Part shown: positions 33,983 through 40,722 of the stretch, one piece after another
Layout of the letters: each line of letters opens with the position of its first letter
Position numbering within the stretch: position 1 is the stretch's first letter
Source: Mycobacterium shimoidei
GTDB lineage: Bacteria; Actinomycetota; Actinomycetes; Mycobacteriales; Mycobacteriaceae
Direction of reading: 5' to 3'
NCBI GenBank assembly: GCA_002101905.1
Contig: LQPU01000052.1
Coordinates: forward strand, 1 to 40,722
Length of the DNA: 40,722 bases
Position numbers and translations under genes: made by a program
The notes under the pieces: generated by a model
The model's input: the letters and a program-made list of their open reading frames with translations, nothing else
What the model was told of the DNA's origin: nothing
Database searches by the model: none

Positions 33983-35701
33983 ATGTGCATGGTGATCCTG
34001 GCCGTCGACCTCGGCAAGACCTCCTGCAGGGCCGCCGCTGGCGGCCGGCGGGCCGAGCGCGCGGGCGCGCCGGGGCTCACGGCGCCTGGCGGCGTACGAG
34101 CCGCGGAGGCGGCGATCCTGGCCGTCGCGCACGAGTTCGGCCCGGTCGACGAGGTGATCGTGGGGGCTGCCGGGGCACTGGCCGCGCCCGACGCGGCGCG
34201 AGCGCTGGGCGATGCGCTGCTGACTTCGCTGCCCGCCCAACGGATTGCGGTGACCAGCGACGCTGTGACCGCGCACGCCGGCGCGCTGAACGGGCAGCCG
34301 GGCGTCGTGCTGATCGTGGGCACCGGCGTCGTCGCACTTGCGATCGATGCGGACGGCGCACTGCGGACCGCTGACGGCTGGGGTCCGTGGCTGGGCGACG
34401 AGGGCGGCGGTGCGTGGATTGGCGACGCCGGGCTGCGCGCGGCCCTGCGAGCCTACGACGGCCGGGGGCCGTCCACCCTGCTGCTCGACGCCGCGCACAC
34501 CCGCTTCGGCGCACCGCAGACCTGGCCAGCACAGCTCAACGACGCCGCCGCGCTCGCATCCTTCGCGCCCGACGTCCTCGCACTGGAGGGCGACGCCACC
34601 GCACGGGCGATCGTCCGCGCCGCCGCCGAGGCGCTGGCCGCGACCGCCCGCGCCGCGGGCGATGGTCCGGTGGCGATCGTCGGCGGCTTGGCGGGGTTCG
34701 AAGCGCTGCGCGCGCAGCTCGACCTCGTCCCGCCTGCCGGCGACGCGCTCGACGGCGCGCTGCGGCTCGGGGCGATTCACGAGCCGCACGTGATCCGCGT
34801 TCAGGCGGGCCCCAAAGCCCCTGCGCCGCAGGGGCTTGACGCTCTGACCACCGAAGCGGTGCGCCCGGACCTGGACGACCTCGACGCGCGGCCGATCGGC
34901 GAGATCGTGGCGCTGCTCGTCGCGGCCGAGGGCCAGGCGCACAGCGTGGTGGCGGCGGCGATCCCGTGCATCGCGGCAGCGGCCGAGGCGATTGCCGCGC
35001 GGCTTGATCGGGGCGGGCGCCTGATCTACGCCGGAGCCGGAACGCCCGGGCGACTCGGCGTGCTCGACGCGGCCGAGTGCGGGCCAACGTTCGGCACCGA
35101 CCTGGTGCGCGCTGTGATCGCCGGCGGGCAGGCCGCGCTGACCACGGCGATCGAGGGTGCCGAAGACGCATTCGATCCCGCCGATCTCGCTGACCTGACC
35201 GCCGCCGACGCACTCGTGGGGATCACGGCGTCGGGCCGCACCCCGTACGTGCTGGGGGCGCTCGAGCATGCACGCGCGGTGGGTGCGCTGACCGTCGCGA
35301 TCGTCAACAACCCTGGCAGCGAGGCGTCCGCTGATGTCGTGATCGAATTGCTCACCGGCCCCGAGGTTCTCGCCGGATCCACCCGATTGACCGCCGGGAC
35401 GGCCCAGAAGATCGTGCTGAACGCGCTGTCGACGAGCGTGATGATCACGCTCGGCAAGGCCTACGGACCGAGGATGGTCGACGTCCGCCCGACCAGCGCG
35501 AAGCTGCGCCGCCGTGCGGTGCGCATCGTCCGAGATGCCGCCGGTGTCGACGAGGAGGCCGCGACTGCCGCGCTCGCTGCCACGGGCGGTAACGCCAAGA
35601 CCGCGATCGTCGCGCTGCTGGCGGGCGTCGGCGCGGCCGAGGCCGCCGCTCGACTCGACCGGGCGCGCGGGCGTGTGCGCGACGCGATCAGGAATCGATA
35701 A
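33983..35701 (+). CDS. murQ: Fused amino-sugar kinase (BadF/BadG-type) and MurNAc-6-phosphate etherase (MurQ)
   Basis: The 572-residue protein joins two steps of amino-sugar recycling. Residues 1 to about 280 form an ASKHA kinase domain: ILAVDLGKTSCRA, DAVTAHAGAL, VGTGVVALA and GDEGGGAWIG are typical of GlcNAc/MurNAc kinases. Residues about 285-572 form MurQ, an SIS-fold etherase that removes lactate from MurNAc-6-phosphate: YAGAGTPGRLGVLDAAECGP, IEGAED, GITASGRTPYVLGAL, and TGPEVLAGSTRLTAGTAQK are diagnostic. The glutamates in AAEC and EGAED match those implicated in MurQ catalysis. ATG 33989, with AAGGA upstream, may be the true start. The substrate could pass directly from kinase to etherase. 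The call is firm; the exact sugar used by the kinase half is inferred. Confidence 0.92.
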   Translation: MCMVILAVDLGKTSCRAAAGGRRAERAGAPGLTAPGGVRAAEAAILAVAHEFGPVDEVIVGAAGALAAPDAARALGDALLTSLPAQRIAVTSDAVTAHAGALNGQPGVVLIVGTGVVALAIDADGALRTADGWGPWLGDEGGGAWIGDAGLRAALRAYDGRGPSTLLLDAAHTRFGAPQTWPAQLNDAAALASFAPDVLALEGDATARAIVRAAAEALAATARAAGDGPVAIVGGLAGFEALRAQLDLVPPAGDALDGALRLGAIHEPHVIRVQAGPKAPAPQGLDALTTEAVRPDLDDLDARPIGEIVALLVAAEGQAHSVVAAAIPCIAAAAEAIAARLDRGGRLIYAGAGTPGRLGVLDAAECGPTFGTDLVRAVIAGGQAALTTAIEGAEDAFDPADLADLTAADALVGITASGRTPYVLGALEHARAVGALTVAIVNNPGSEASADVVIELLTGPEVLAGSTRLTAGTAQKIVLNALSTSVMITLGKAYGPRMVDVRPTSAKLRRRAVRIVRDAAGVDEEAATAALAATGGNAKTAIVALLAGVGAAEAAARLDRARGRVRDAIRNR

Positions 35702-35837
35702 CCGTCCCAGCGATCTCCAGCGCGAACTCGCGCACCGAATACGTGGTACGTGGGGCTCAATCGGATAGGGATGTGCACCTGTATCGGTCACTGCACGGCA
35801 CAGCCGGGAAGCCGCGCGAAACATCGCCAACCTGCCG

Positions 35838-37510
35838 GTGTTCGCCACCTGGCGCGGCGAGGCCGCGCAAGCCGCCAAAGACGCTGGCACCGAGAAGAGC
35901 ACCCGGATGGAGCTGTCGGCGCAGAACGCGTTTCGGGTGTGGGCTGGCGCGGGGCACGCCTATGAGGAAGCCGCGGCGGTCAAAAAGGAACTCAATGACA
36001 TCTTCGCCGAGGCGAACGCTGCGCCGGCGGTGCACATCGACACCGCAACTAATGTGGTCACCCCGCCGGACACGAGCGGGTGGGCTGACGAGGACGTAGC
36101 GAGGGCCACGGCCAAAGTCGAAGCGCTGCAACAAAAAATAGCGTCGTTGCTTCTTACTGCGGAGAAAGCCGACGCCGATTTGGCGGCTGTGCTCAGAGCG
36201 GCCACCGCTGCTGAATCACCGGTTACCGAGCAATCCGGCGACCGGCCCTCGGATCCGAACGCCCCGACTGCTGCCTCCACATTGGCTGACCTTGGGCGCG
36301 CGAACGACCAAGCTGTTGTCGACGCCATGGCCAAGGTCAAGGCCGCTCAAAAAGCCCTCGATGAGGCGTCGAAAGACGCCTACACGCACGGGGCCGGCAG
36401 CCCGGAAGCCCAAACCGCACGGGCGAAACTGCCTGAGCTGAAGAAGAATCTGGCCACTGCACTCGATGAGTTGGGCAAGGTTCCTGACTATTCGGGCATC
36501 GACCCCAAATCGATGAGCATCGGCCCGGATGGCAAGCTGCTGTTCAGCTACAGCCTTAACGGCCAGACGATGCAGGTAACCGGTTCGTTGAAGAACGGCA
36601 CCGGCGAAATCTTCGATCAGGGCAGCCACGCCTACTACACCTATAAGGACGGCCAACTGGTGGGCACCCGCATCTTGGATGAGGGCCGCGCCATTCCTAA
36701 CGACGAGTTGCTTCAGAACGCGGTCTTCACCGCCGTGGGCGCCGGCCCCACCGCCATGGCCGGCAAAGCTGGCGCCGAAGTCGCCTGGCAGGGCATGCGA
36801 GCACTGTTCACCCGCGAAGCCGTCGAAACCGGAGCGGGCGCCGCGGCCGGTGTCACCGCTGACAACGTCCTACCCCGCGCCGTCGTCCAAGCCGAACACC
36901 GCGCCGAACTGGCCGCCCAGAACCTTGCTGACCATGCCCCCGTGTCCCATATACCCGCTGGCGCTGTCGCTGAGCACCCGACGCCGTTGCCGGCGAGTGA
37001 GCATCCGGCGCCGGTTCACGACCATCCGCTGCCCAGCGGCGAACCGCACGGTTCCCCGGTACCGACCGGCGATGTCGCGCACGCGCAGCTGACTGATTCT
37101 GTCGCACCTGCGCCTGCATTCACCTTGGACAACCCGTTGGATCATATGAGTCCACAGCTACAGGCGTTGTCGGAGCAGCATCTCACCGGCAGCGGCGAAA
37201 CTGTCCTCGGGCCATTTAACCCTGCCGACGGCGGCCAATCGTATATCCAAGTTGCACAGGAGCGCGGAGCCAGCTATTTCGACATCGGGAAGCGTGGAAT
37301 GCGGCTACCCCCACCGAACGACTTGCGGCAAATCAGCATGTGCTCGACATGGCAATCGCTAACCGTGACACCATCACATTGTCAGTGCCGTTTAGTGAGG
37401 TCCGTACTGGAACATTTACTGCAGCGGAAGTCGATTACTTGGAAGCGCATGGATATCAATTTGTCGATAGTCGTACACTAGTTCCCCCTACGAGTGGAGG
37501 TCGTTCGTGA
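35838..37510 (+). pseudogene. Frameshifted secreted-type polymorphic toxin gene with WXG-like N-terminus
   Basis: The frame from GTG 35838 encodes a WXG-like helical domain (FATWRGEAAQAAKDAG, then a long helical stretch), a central region with SYSLNGQTMQVTGSL, a small Ala/Gly-rich segment and a Pro/His-rich linker. It ends with SYFDIGKR, then nonsense to 37481. If one base is restored near 37292, the frame reads SYFDIGK-AWN and continues ATPTERLAANQHVLDMAIAN to a natural stop at 37508-37510. This resembles C-terminal toxin domains of mycobacterial polymorphic toxins. In-frame codons upstream of 35838 (SREAARNIANLPV) also look native but run into a stop at 35766, so the N-terminus is cut. The toxin is probably inactive unless the shift is a sequencing error. 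It was probably exported by a type VII system; this is inferred. Confidence 0.75.
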
Positions 37511-37938
37511 AGACGCTACTTAAGTTTATACTTAACAATGTTGAATTCTTGTATCTTAATCCCGCTTATCGTTTTACTGATTCAAAAAATAGAGGTCTAT
37601 CAGAGATTGATGCATCGATCTCTTTGACAAGTGATGTACTGAGATGGAATATCATCAACGATCGCGGCCAAATCTACTTCACTGTTGTGCCATTAAGCAG
37701 TGCCAAGAATTCGTTTTGGCTTTCACTCGTCCGGCAGTATCTGGAAGGCGGCAATGAGATTCAGGTTGTCGCACCCGTTGATGAGGCCAATTGGCTGTCA
37801 AGCAATCTGCCACGCGTCGAACGATTGTTTTCAGACGAGTCACAGATCGCTCGCATATGCGACGAGCTCGTTGCTTTGCGCGAGGCGAATGCGCGCAAAC
37901 GTTCGGCGTCGTACCGACGTCTGACAACAGAATCTTGA
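37507..37938 (+). CDS. Probable immunity protein for the frameshifted toxin
   Basis: The 143-residue protein starts at GTG 37507, overlapping the restored toxin stop as GTGA, the layout of a coupled toxin-immunity pair. It is markedly AT-rich compared with its neighbours, as is common for immunity genes acquired by transfer. It opens MKTLLKFILNNVEFLYLNPA and contains WNIINDRGQIYFTVVPLSS; it has no signal peptide and no recognised domain. A small cytosolic protein that binds one toxin domain fits these features. The immunity role is inferred from position and overlap. It may now be an orphan, since its toxin partner is disrupted. Confidence 0.65.
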   Translation: MKTLLKFILNNVEFLYLNPAYRFTDSKNRGLSEIDASISLTSDVLRWNIINDRGQIYFTVVPLSSAKNSFWLSLVRQYLEGGNEIQVVAPVDEANWLSSNLPRVERLFSDESQIARICDELVALREANARKRSASYRRLTTES

Positions 37939-37963
37939 TACTGGGAGCCCTCGTACACCATCG

Positions 37964-38219
37964 CGCTGACAAGCAATGCAGAATTTCGTCCAAGCCGAAC
38001 ACCGGGCCCAACTGGCCGTCCGGTGCTGACTTATACAGGCAGGGCTACGCTTCTGGGATTGCGGTTTCGCAAGCAGATGATGCACATATCAAAGTATGCC
38101 TGAACAACGACTGCGCCATTTTGGTTACAGGTACTGCTGAAATTTTTAGTCACATTATGTTGAAGTCGGTCGATGACATTGAGCAGATCGGTAAAAGCAC
38201 GTCACCTGGTGATTGACCG
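37964..38219 (+). pseudogene. Remnant of a second toxin cassette
   Basis: A 40-bp patch starting at 37983 (TTCGTCCAAGCCGAACACCG is part of it) matches the toxin gene at 36881-36920 at 34 of 40 positions, and its translation FVQAEHRAQLA matches VVQAEHRAELA. The frame then stops. After it comes an unrelated stretch that reads ADLYRQGYASGIAVSQADDA and ends at the TGA at 38214-38216. This is best explained as a leftover toxin tip or immunity fragment of a cassette array joined by recombination through the shared linker. Confidence 0.45.
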
Positions 38220-38311
38220 GTGAAAAGCAACCGTTAATCAGTGCGTGCGCGCCATGTGCGTCGAGAACCGCAACACCATGACCATGTTGATGTCGTATCA
38301 AAGACTGAGTC

Positions 38312-38520
38312 GAGCGTCTGCTCACCGAGTGGCAGATCGAGCTCGTGCCCTTTCGATGCGGAGCAAGCCGACGTCGTGAGCCGGGCCTACCGCGATTTCG
38401 GCAGGGGCAGTGGACATCCCGCGACGCTCAACCTCGGCGACTGCTACTCCTATGCGCTGGCCCAGTGGCGGGTGAACCGTTATCCGAGCTGAACTGGGAT
38501 CCCGGGCTGATTGCTGTGAT
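38312..38520 (+). pseudogene. VapC-type PIN toxin remnant
   Basis: Three reading frames together spell the C-terminal half of a VapC ribonuclease: ERLLTEWQIELV from 38312, then FDAEQADVVSRAYRDFG and RGSGHPATLNLGDCYSYALA from about 38352, then AGEPLSELNWDPG from 38468. The PIN acidic residue in NLGDC is kept, but two frameshifts separate the parts, and neither the N-terminal PIN motif nor a vapB antitoxin gene is recognisable. It is a decayed gene. Confidence 0.65.
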
Positions 38521-38538
38521 ACAGGTCTGGGCCGAAGC

Positions 38539-39690
38539 TCACTCGACGAACAACGCCGTCGACGCGGTAAACGTGTGCAGCGCGTTGCGCCCGGCGATCG
38601 GGCCGATCTCCCCGCCGGCGAAAAACCCGGCCAGCGGTATCCCGCCCAGCAGGTCGGAGATCGTCGACGCGTCGTGGTCGGCGACCCCGAACATCCGCCG
38701 CCCACGCCCGGTGCAGGTGAACAACAATGCGCCCGCTGGACGACCTGACGACTCCGCCAGAGCACGCTCCACGCTCAGGTGCAGATCCTTGTCGGCCCCG
38801 ACCGCGTCGCGCACCTGGAACTGCACCGTCGAGCCGACCTCGACCACATCGCCGATCTCGATGGCCCCAGACGCCGCGTCCGCGCCAAGCACCCCACGGA
38901 TCAGGAAATCGCCCTGCTCGGGAGCCGCCAGGTGCTCATCGCTGACGATCCCGATGTGCAGGCCGGTGCTGACCAGTTCTTGCTCGTCGCGCGGCAGCCC
39001 CTCGATGATCTCGCGCAGCCGCACCATTGGCGGTAGGCCGCCCAGCTCGGTGATGACGTCGTCTTGCGCGCCGGTGACGATGTAGGGCCGCCCGATCGGC
39101 CGGCAGCCCTGCGACACCACCGGGACCGCGTGTACCCCGGGCAGCCGCACGCCGACCAGCCCGGAGGTCAGTACCTCGCGGTCGCGGAACAGCCGGCTCT
39201 GGCCGGGGCCCCGCCCACCACTGACCACGCCGCCCACCACCGACGTCCCCGGCAGGTCGGCGTTGAGGTGATCGAGGAGCAGCTGCGCCGGAAACGTGTA
39301 CGGGTCCGGCAACAGCAGATGCAAATCCTTTGCAGCAGAATCGAATTGGTATCCGGCGATCAGGGCACCCGAGCCGGTGCGCACGAAGTCCAGCTGGAAC
39401 GTCTCGGCGGCCAGACCCGACGCCAGCCACACCGCCACCGCGGGCTCGTCCTCCAATTCGCGGCGGCCAGCCACCACCGTCTGCGCGACGCACCCGATCA
39501 GCGCGGGCGGCGCAAGCGTCTCCTGCACCGCGCCCAGCACGTCGCCGGCCGTGTCGGTGTGCGCGCGCGAGGCGAGCAGCACGGCCAGCGACGGCGCCGC
39601 GCCCGCGAGCTCGTCGCGGGCCTGCGCGGCAGCCTGCACCGCAGCCCGTCGCGCGTCGGGCACGGTGGAAACCCCGACTCCAATCCGCAC
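38539..39690 (-). CDS. FIST N/C-domain protein
   Basis: The 383-residue protein has the FIST_N and FIST_C layout: an N-terminal half with LAVLLASRAHTD, LIGCVAQTVVAG and TSVVGGVVSGG, and a C-terminal half with LGGLPPMVRLREII, GDFLIRGVLG and the hallmark GALLFTCTGRGRRMFG near the end, followed by GGIPLAGFFAGGEIGPI. FIST domains are thought to bind small ligands, possibly amino acids, in sensory contexts. Here no kinase or cyclase is fused. I place the start at GTG 39690 (MRIGVGVSTVPDA), since FIST proteins commonly begin at this point; the frame stays open to TTG 39753 but adds a Ser/Ala-rich tail. It is cytosolic, with no signal peptide. The domain call is firm; no pathway can be inferred. Confidence 0.85.
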   Translation of the reverse strand: MRIGVGVSTVPDARRAAVQAAAQARDELAGAAPSLAVLLASRAHTDTAGDVLGAVQETLAPPALIGCVAQTVVAGRRELEDEPAVAVWLASGLAAETFQLDFVRTGSGALIAGYQFDSAAKDLHLLLPDPYTFPAQLLLDHLNADLPGTSVVGGVVSGGRGPGQSRLFRDREVLTSGLVGVRLPGVHAVPVVSQGCRPIGRPYIVTGAQDDVITELGGLPPMVRLREIIEGLPRDEQELVSTGLHIGIVSDEHLAAPEQGDFLIRGVLGADAASGAIEIGDVVEVGSTVQFQVRDAVGADKDLHLSVERALAESSGRPAGALLFTCTGRGRRMFGVADHDASTISDLLGGIPLAGFFAGGEIGPIAGRNALHTFTASTALFVE

Positions 39691-40310
39691 CCTCCCATGA
39701 TGCGCCGCCCGGGCGCTAGCTGGGCTGGAGCTCCTTGTGGAGTTCGCGGCCAAGCAGCTCCATTTTCATTGGCATCGGTGGCATCAGAAGCCGGCTTTAG
39801 ATTGGTCTTCCCCCAACGGCTCAAAGTCCGCGGCAAACAGCTCTTCAGCTCCCTGACGGATCGTATGACCCGCGTGCTTGTGACATTCCGGTGCAGCCTA
39901 GTGGAACCGGGCGTCGAGTCTTGGTTTTCGAGACCGACATTCGAGCACGATGGCCTACGAACCGCGACAATCGAGCAATAAGTGCTGGCCACCTAACCAT
40001 CACGGCGATCGTGGCGCCCCGGATCCGTCGTGCGCCGCTCCGCTCCAGAGCGTCAGCCGGCCATGATGTTATGACTCGCGTCCGCCGCCGTCGTCAGGTC
40101 GCCGCTCGCCTACTGTCGTCTCGAATGAAACGTCGTTAGGAACGAGACGACTGGGCATTCGATTACCACTTCGCTTGTGATCGGCGAGACGAATGCCTAT
40201 CTGCGACGGTATCTGATCGTAGACAATGCTGAATGATGTGGTTCCCGTTCCGAGGAGCCTCCCAAGCTTTAGTTTCAGAACTCCTACGTTGGAGGGAGGA
40301 GGGGTTATCA
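39691..40310. other. Intergenic region without a supported gene
   Basis: About 620 bp between the FIST gene start and the small ORFs at the right edge. Several short open frames occur on both strands, but none has a convincing ribosome site or recognisable product. No RNA gene, damage box or clear terminator was seen. Confidence 0.55.
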
Positions 40311-40349
40311 ATGGTTTGCGTTGGCAGCGGCGTGCTCGATGACCGGTAA
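40311..40349 (+). CDS. 12-codon upstream ORF with strong ribosome site
   Basis: ATG 40311 is preceded, 8 bases upstream, by a near-ideal Shine-Dalgarno (GGAGGGAGGAGG). The frame reads MVCVGSGVLDDR and stops with TAA at 40347-40349, overlapping the ATG at 40339 of the IF2_N-like gene in another frame. It may act as a leader that couples translation, since the larger gene has no such site. Whether a peptide is made is unknown. Confidence 0.35.
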   Translation: MVCVGSGVLDDR

Positions 40350-40698
40350 AGCACGGGTGCACCAACTCGCAAAAGAGTTAGGTGTGACGAGCAAGGAAAT
40401 CTTGGCACGGCTCTCCGAGGAAGGCGAGCCCGTTAAGTCCGCTTCCTCAATCGTGAAAGCCCCAGTCGCGCGCCGACTGCGTGCCGTTTACGCGAACAAA
40501 CGGCCCCGCCATAGGCAGCGCCACGTCGACCAAAATCGCCGAGCATTAGGTACTGGCCACCCTCGGCGAAAAGACGTTGCCGACAAAGAGCACCTCACTG
40601 GTTCGCAGGTCGTCAGAATCCTCAAAGACTACCGTGAGGCTTACGGGCTCTTCGCAGTTGAGGGTGTAGAGCTGGCCGGCGCGTCGTTACCGGGGTAG
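40339..40698 (+). CDS. Small protein with IF2 N-terminal-like domain
   Basis: The 119-residue protein begins MTGKARVHQLAKELGVTSKE and continues ILARLSEEGEPVKSASSIVK, which matches the IF2_N module found at the N-terminus of translation initiation factor IF-2. Small stand-alone versions occur in mycobacteria. The rest of IF-2, including its GTPase domain, is absent. Residues 50-80 are basic (RRLRAVYANKRPRHRQRH), so nucleic-acid binding is plausible. The C-terminal part (LTGSQVVRILKDYREAYG) is not recognised. I chose ATG 40339 because similarity to IF-2 begins there; the frame is open from TTG 40321. Translation may be coupled to the 12-codon ORF that overlaps its start. Confidence 0.7.
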   Translation: MTGKARVHQLAKELGVTSKEILARLSEEGEPVKSASSIVKAPVARRLRAVYANKRPRHRQRHVDQNRRALGTGHPRRKDVADKEHLTGSQVVRILKDYREAYGLFAVEGVELAGASLPG

Positions 40699-40722
40699 GG
40701 GTCGAGGTCTTCTGAAGATGAA

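Noticed and set aside
33845..35902. 685-residue leftward open frame opposite the kinase-MurQ gene
   Set aside because: It is an antisense shadow of a very GC-rich gene: Arg/Gly/Ala-rich low complexity, no domain, while the forward frame is clearly MurK/MurQ-like.
39716..39781. Short leftward ORF (MPPMPMKMELLGRELHKELQ) before the FIST gene
   Set aside because: No ribosome site, and it overlaps the possible TTG-started extension of the FIST frame; support is too thin.

Overview
The window looks like chromosomal DNA of a mycobacterium or close actinobacterial relative. It is GC-rich, with many GTG starts, a mycobacterial-type LexA (SOS) box, a PafBC-type DNA-damage promoter, a WXG-type toxin/immunity remnant, a VapC remnant and a small IF2_N-like gene. 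No rRNA, tRNA, CRISPR array, transposase or integrase was recognised.

Positions 1 to about 30,080 form a large accessory island of two divergent operons around a 619-bp intergenic region (14040-14658). The leftward operon encodes a UvrD-like helicase with an N-terminal RelE-like domain, a 30-codon small ORF, a 1740-residue fusion of DEDDh exonuclease, DinG-type Fe-S helicase and RecQ helicase, a 2150-residue SNF2-type helicase with three separate cysteine-rich clusters, and the first 26 codons of another gene cut by the window edge. The rightward operon encodes a 1715-residue DEAD-type helicase with DUF1998, a 938-residue SNF2 helicase (DrmD-like), a 1326-residue adenine methyltransferase of the DrmMI/Eco57I type, an McrB-like AAA+ GTPase with a possible modified-base reader domain, and an McrC-like nuclease. 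The rightward genes are separated by 2 nt or overlap by 4-29 nt. Parts resemble DISARM class 1, Druantia DruE, Hma and LlaI/LlaJI-type McrBC restriction, but the combination matches none of the standard layouts I know.

The control region stands out. A LexA box overlaps a -10 element just upstream of the UvrD-like gene, and an exact match to the RecA-independent (PafBC) damage promoter, TTGTCRGTG-N8-TANNNT, points at the rightward operon. If functional, both arms of this putative anti-phage island would respond to DNA damage, through two different pathways.

From 30,091 to 31,707 lie two tandem paralogous genes of unknown function; the first may belong to the mcrBC operon. Then come a leftward gene of unknown function with its own imperfect PafBC-like motif (31852-32598), a lipoprotein HtrA-type serine protease, a fused amino-sugar kinase/MurQ etherase for cell-wall recycling, a degraded secreted-toxin locus with an AT-rich immunity gene, remnants of a toxin cassette and of vapC, a FIST-domain sensor-like protein, and a small IF2_N-domain gene at the right edge.
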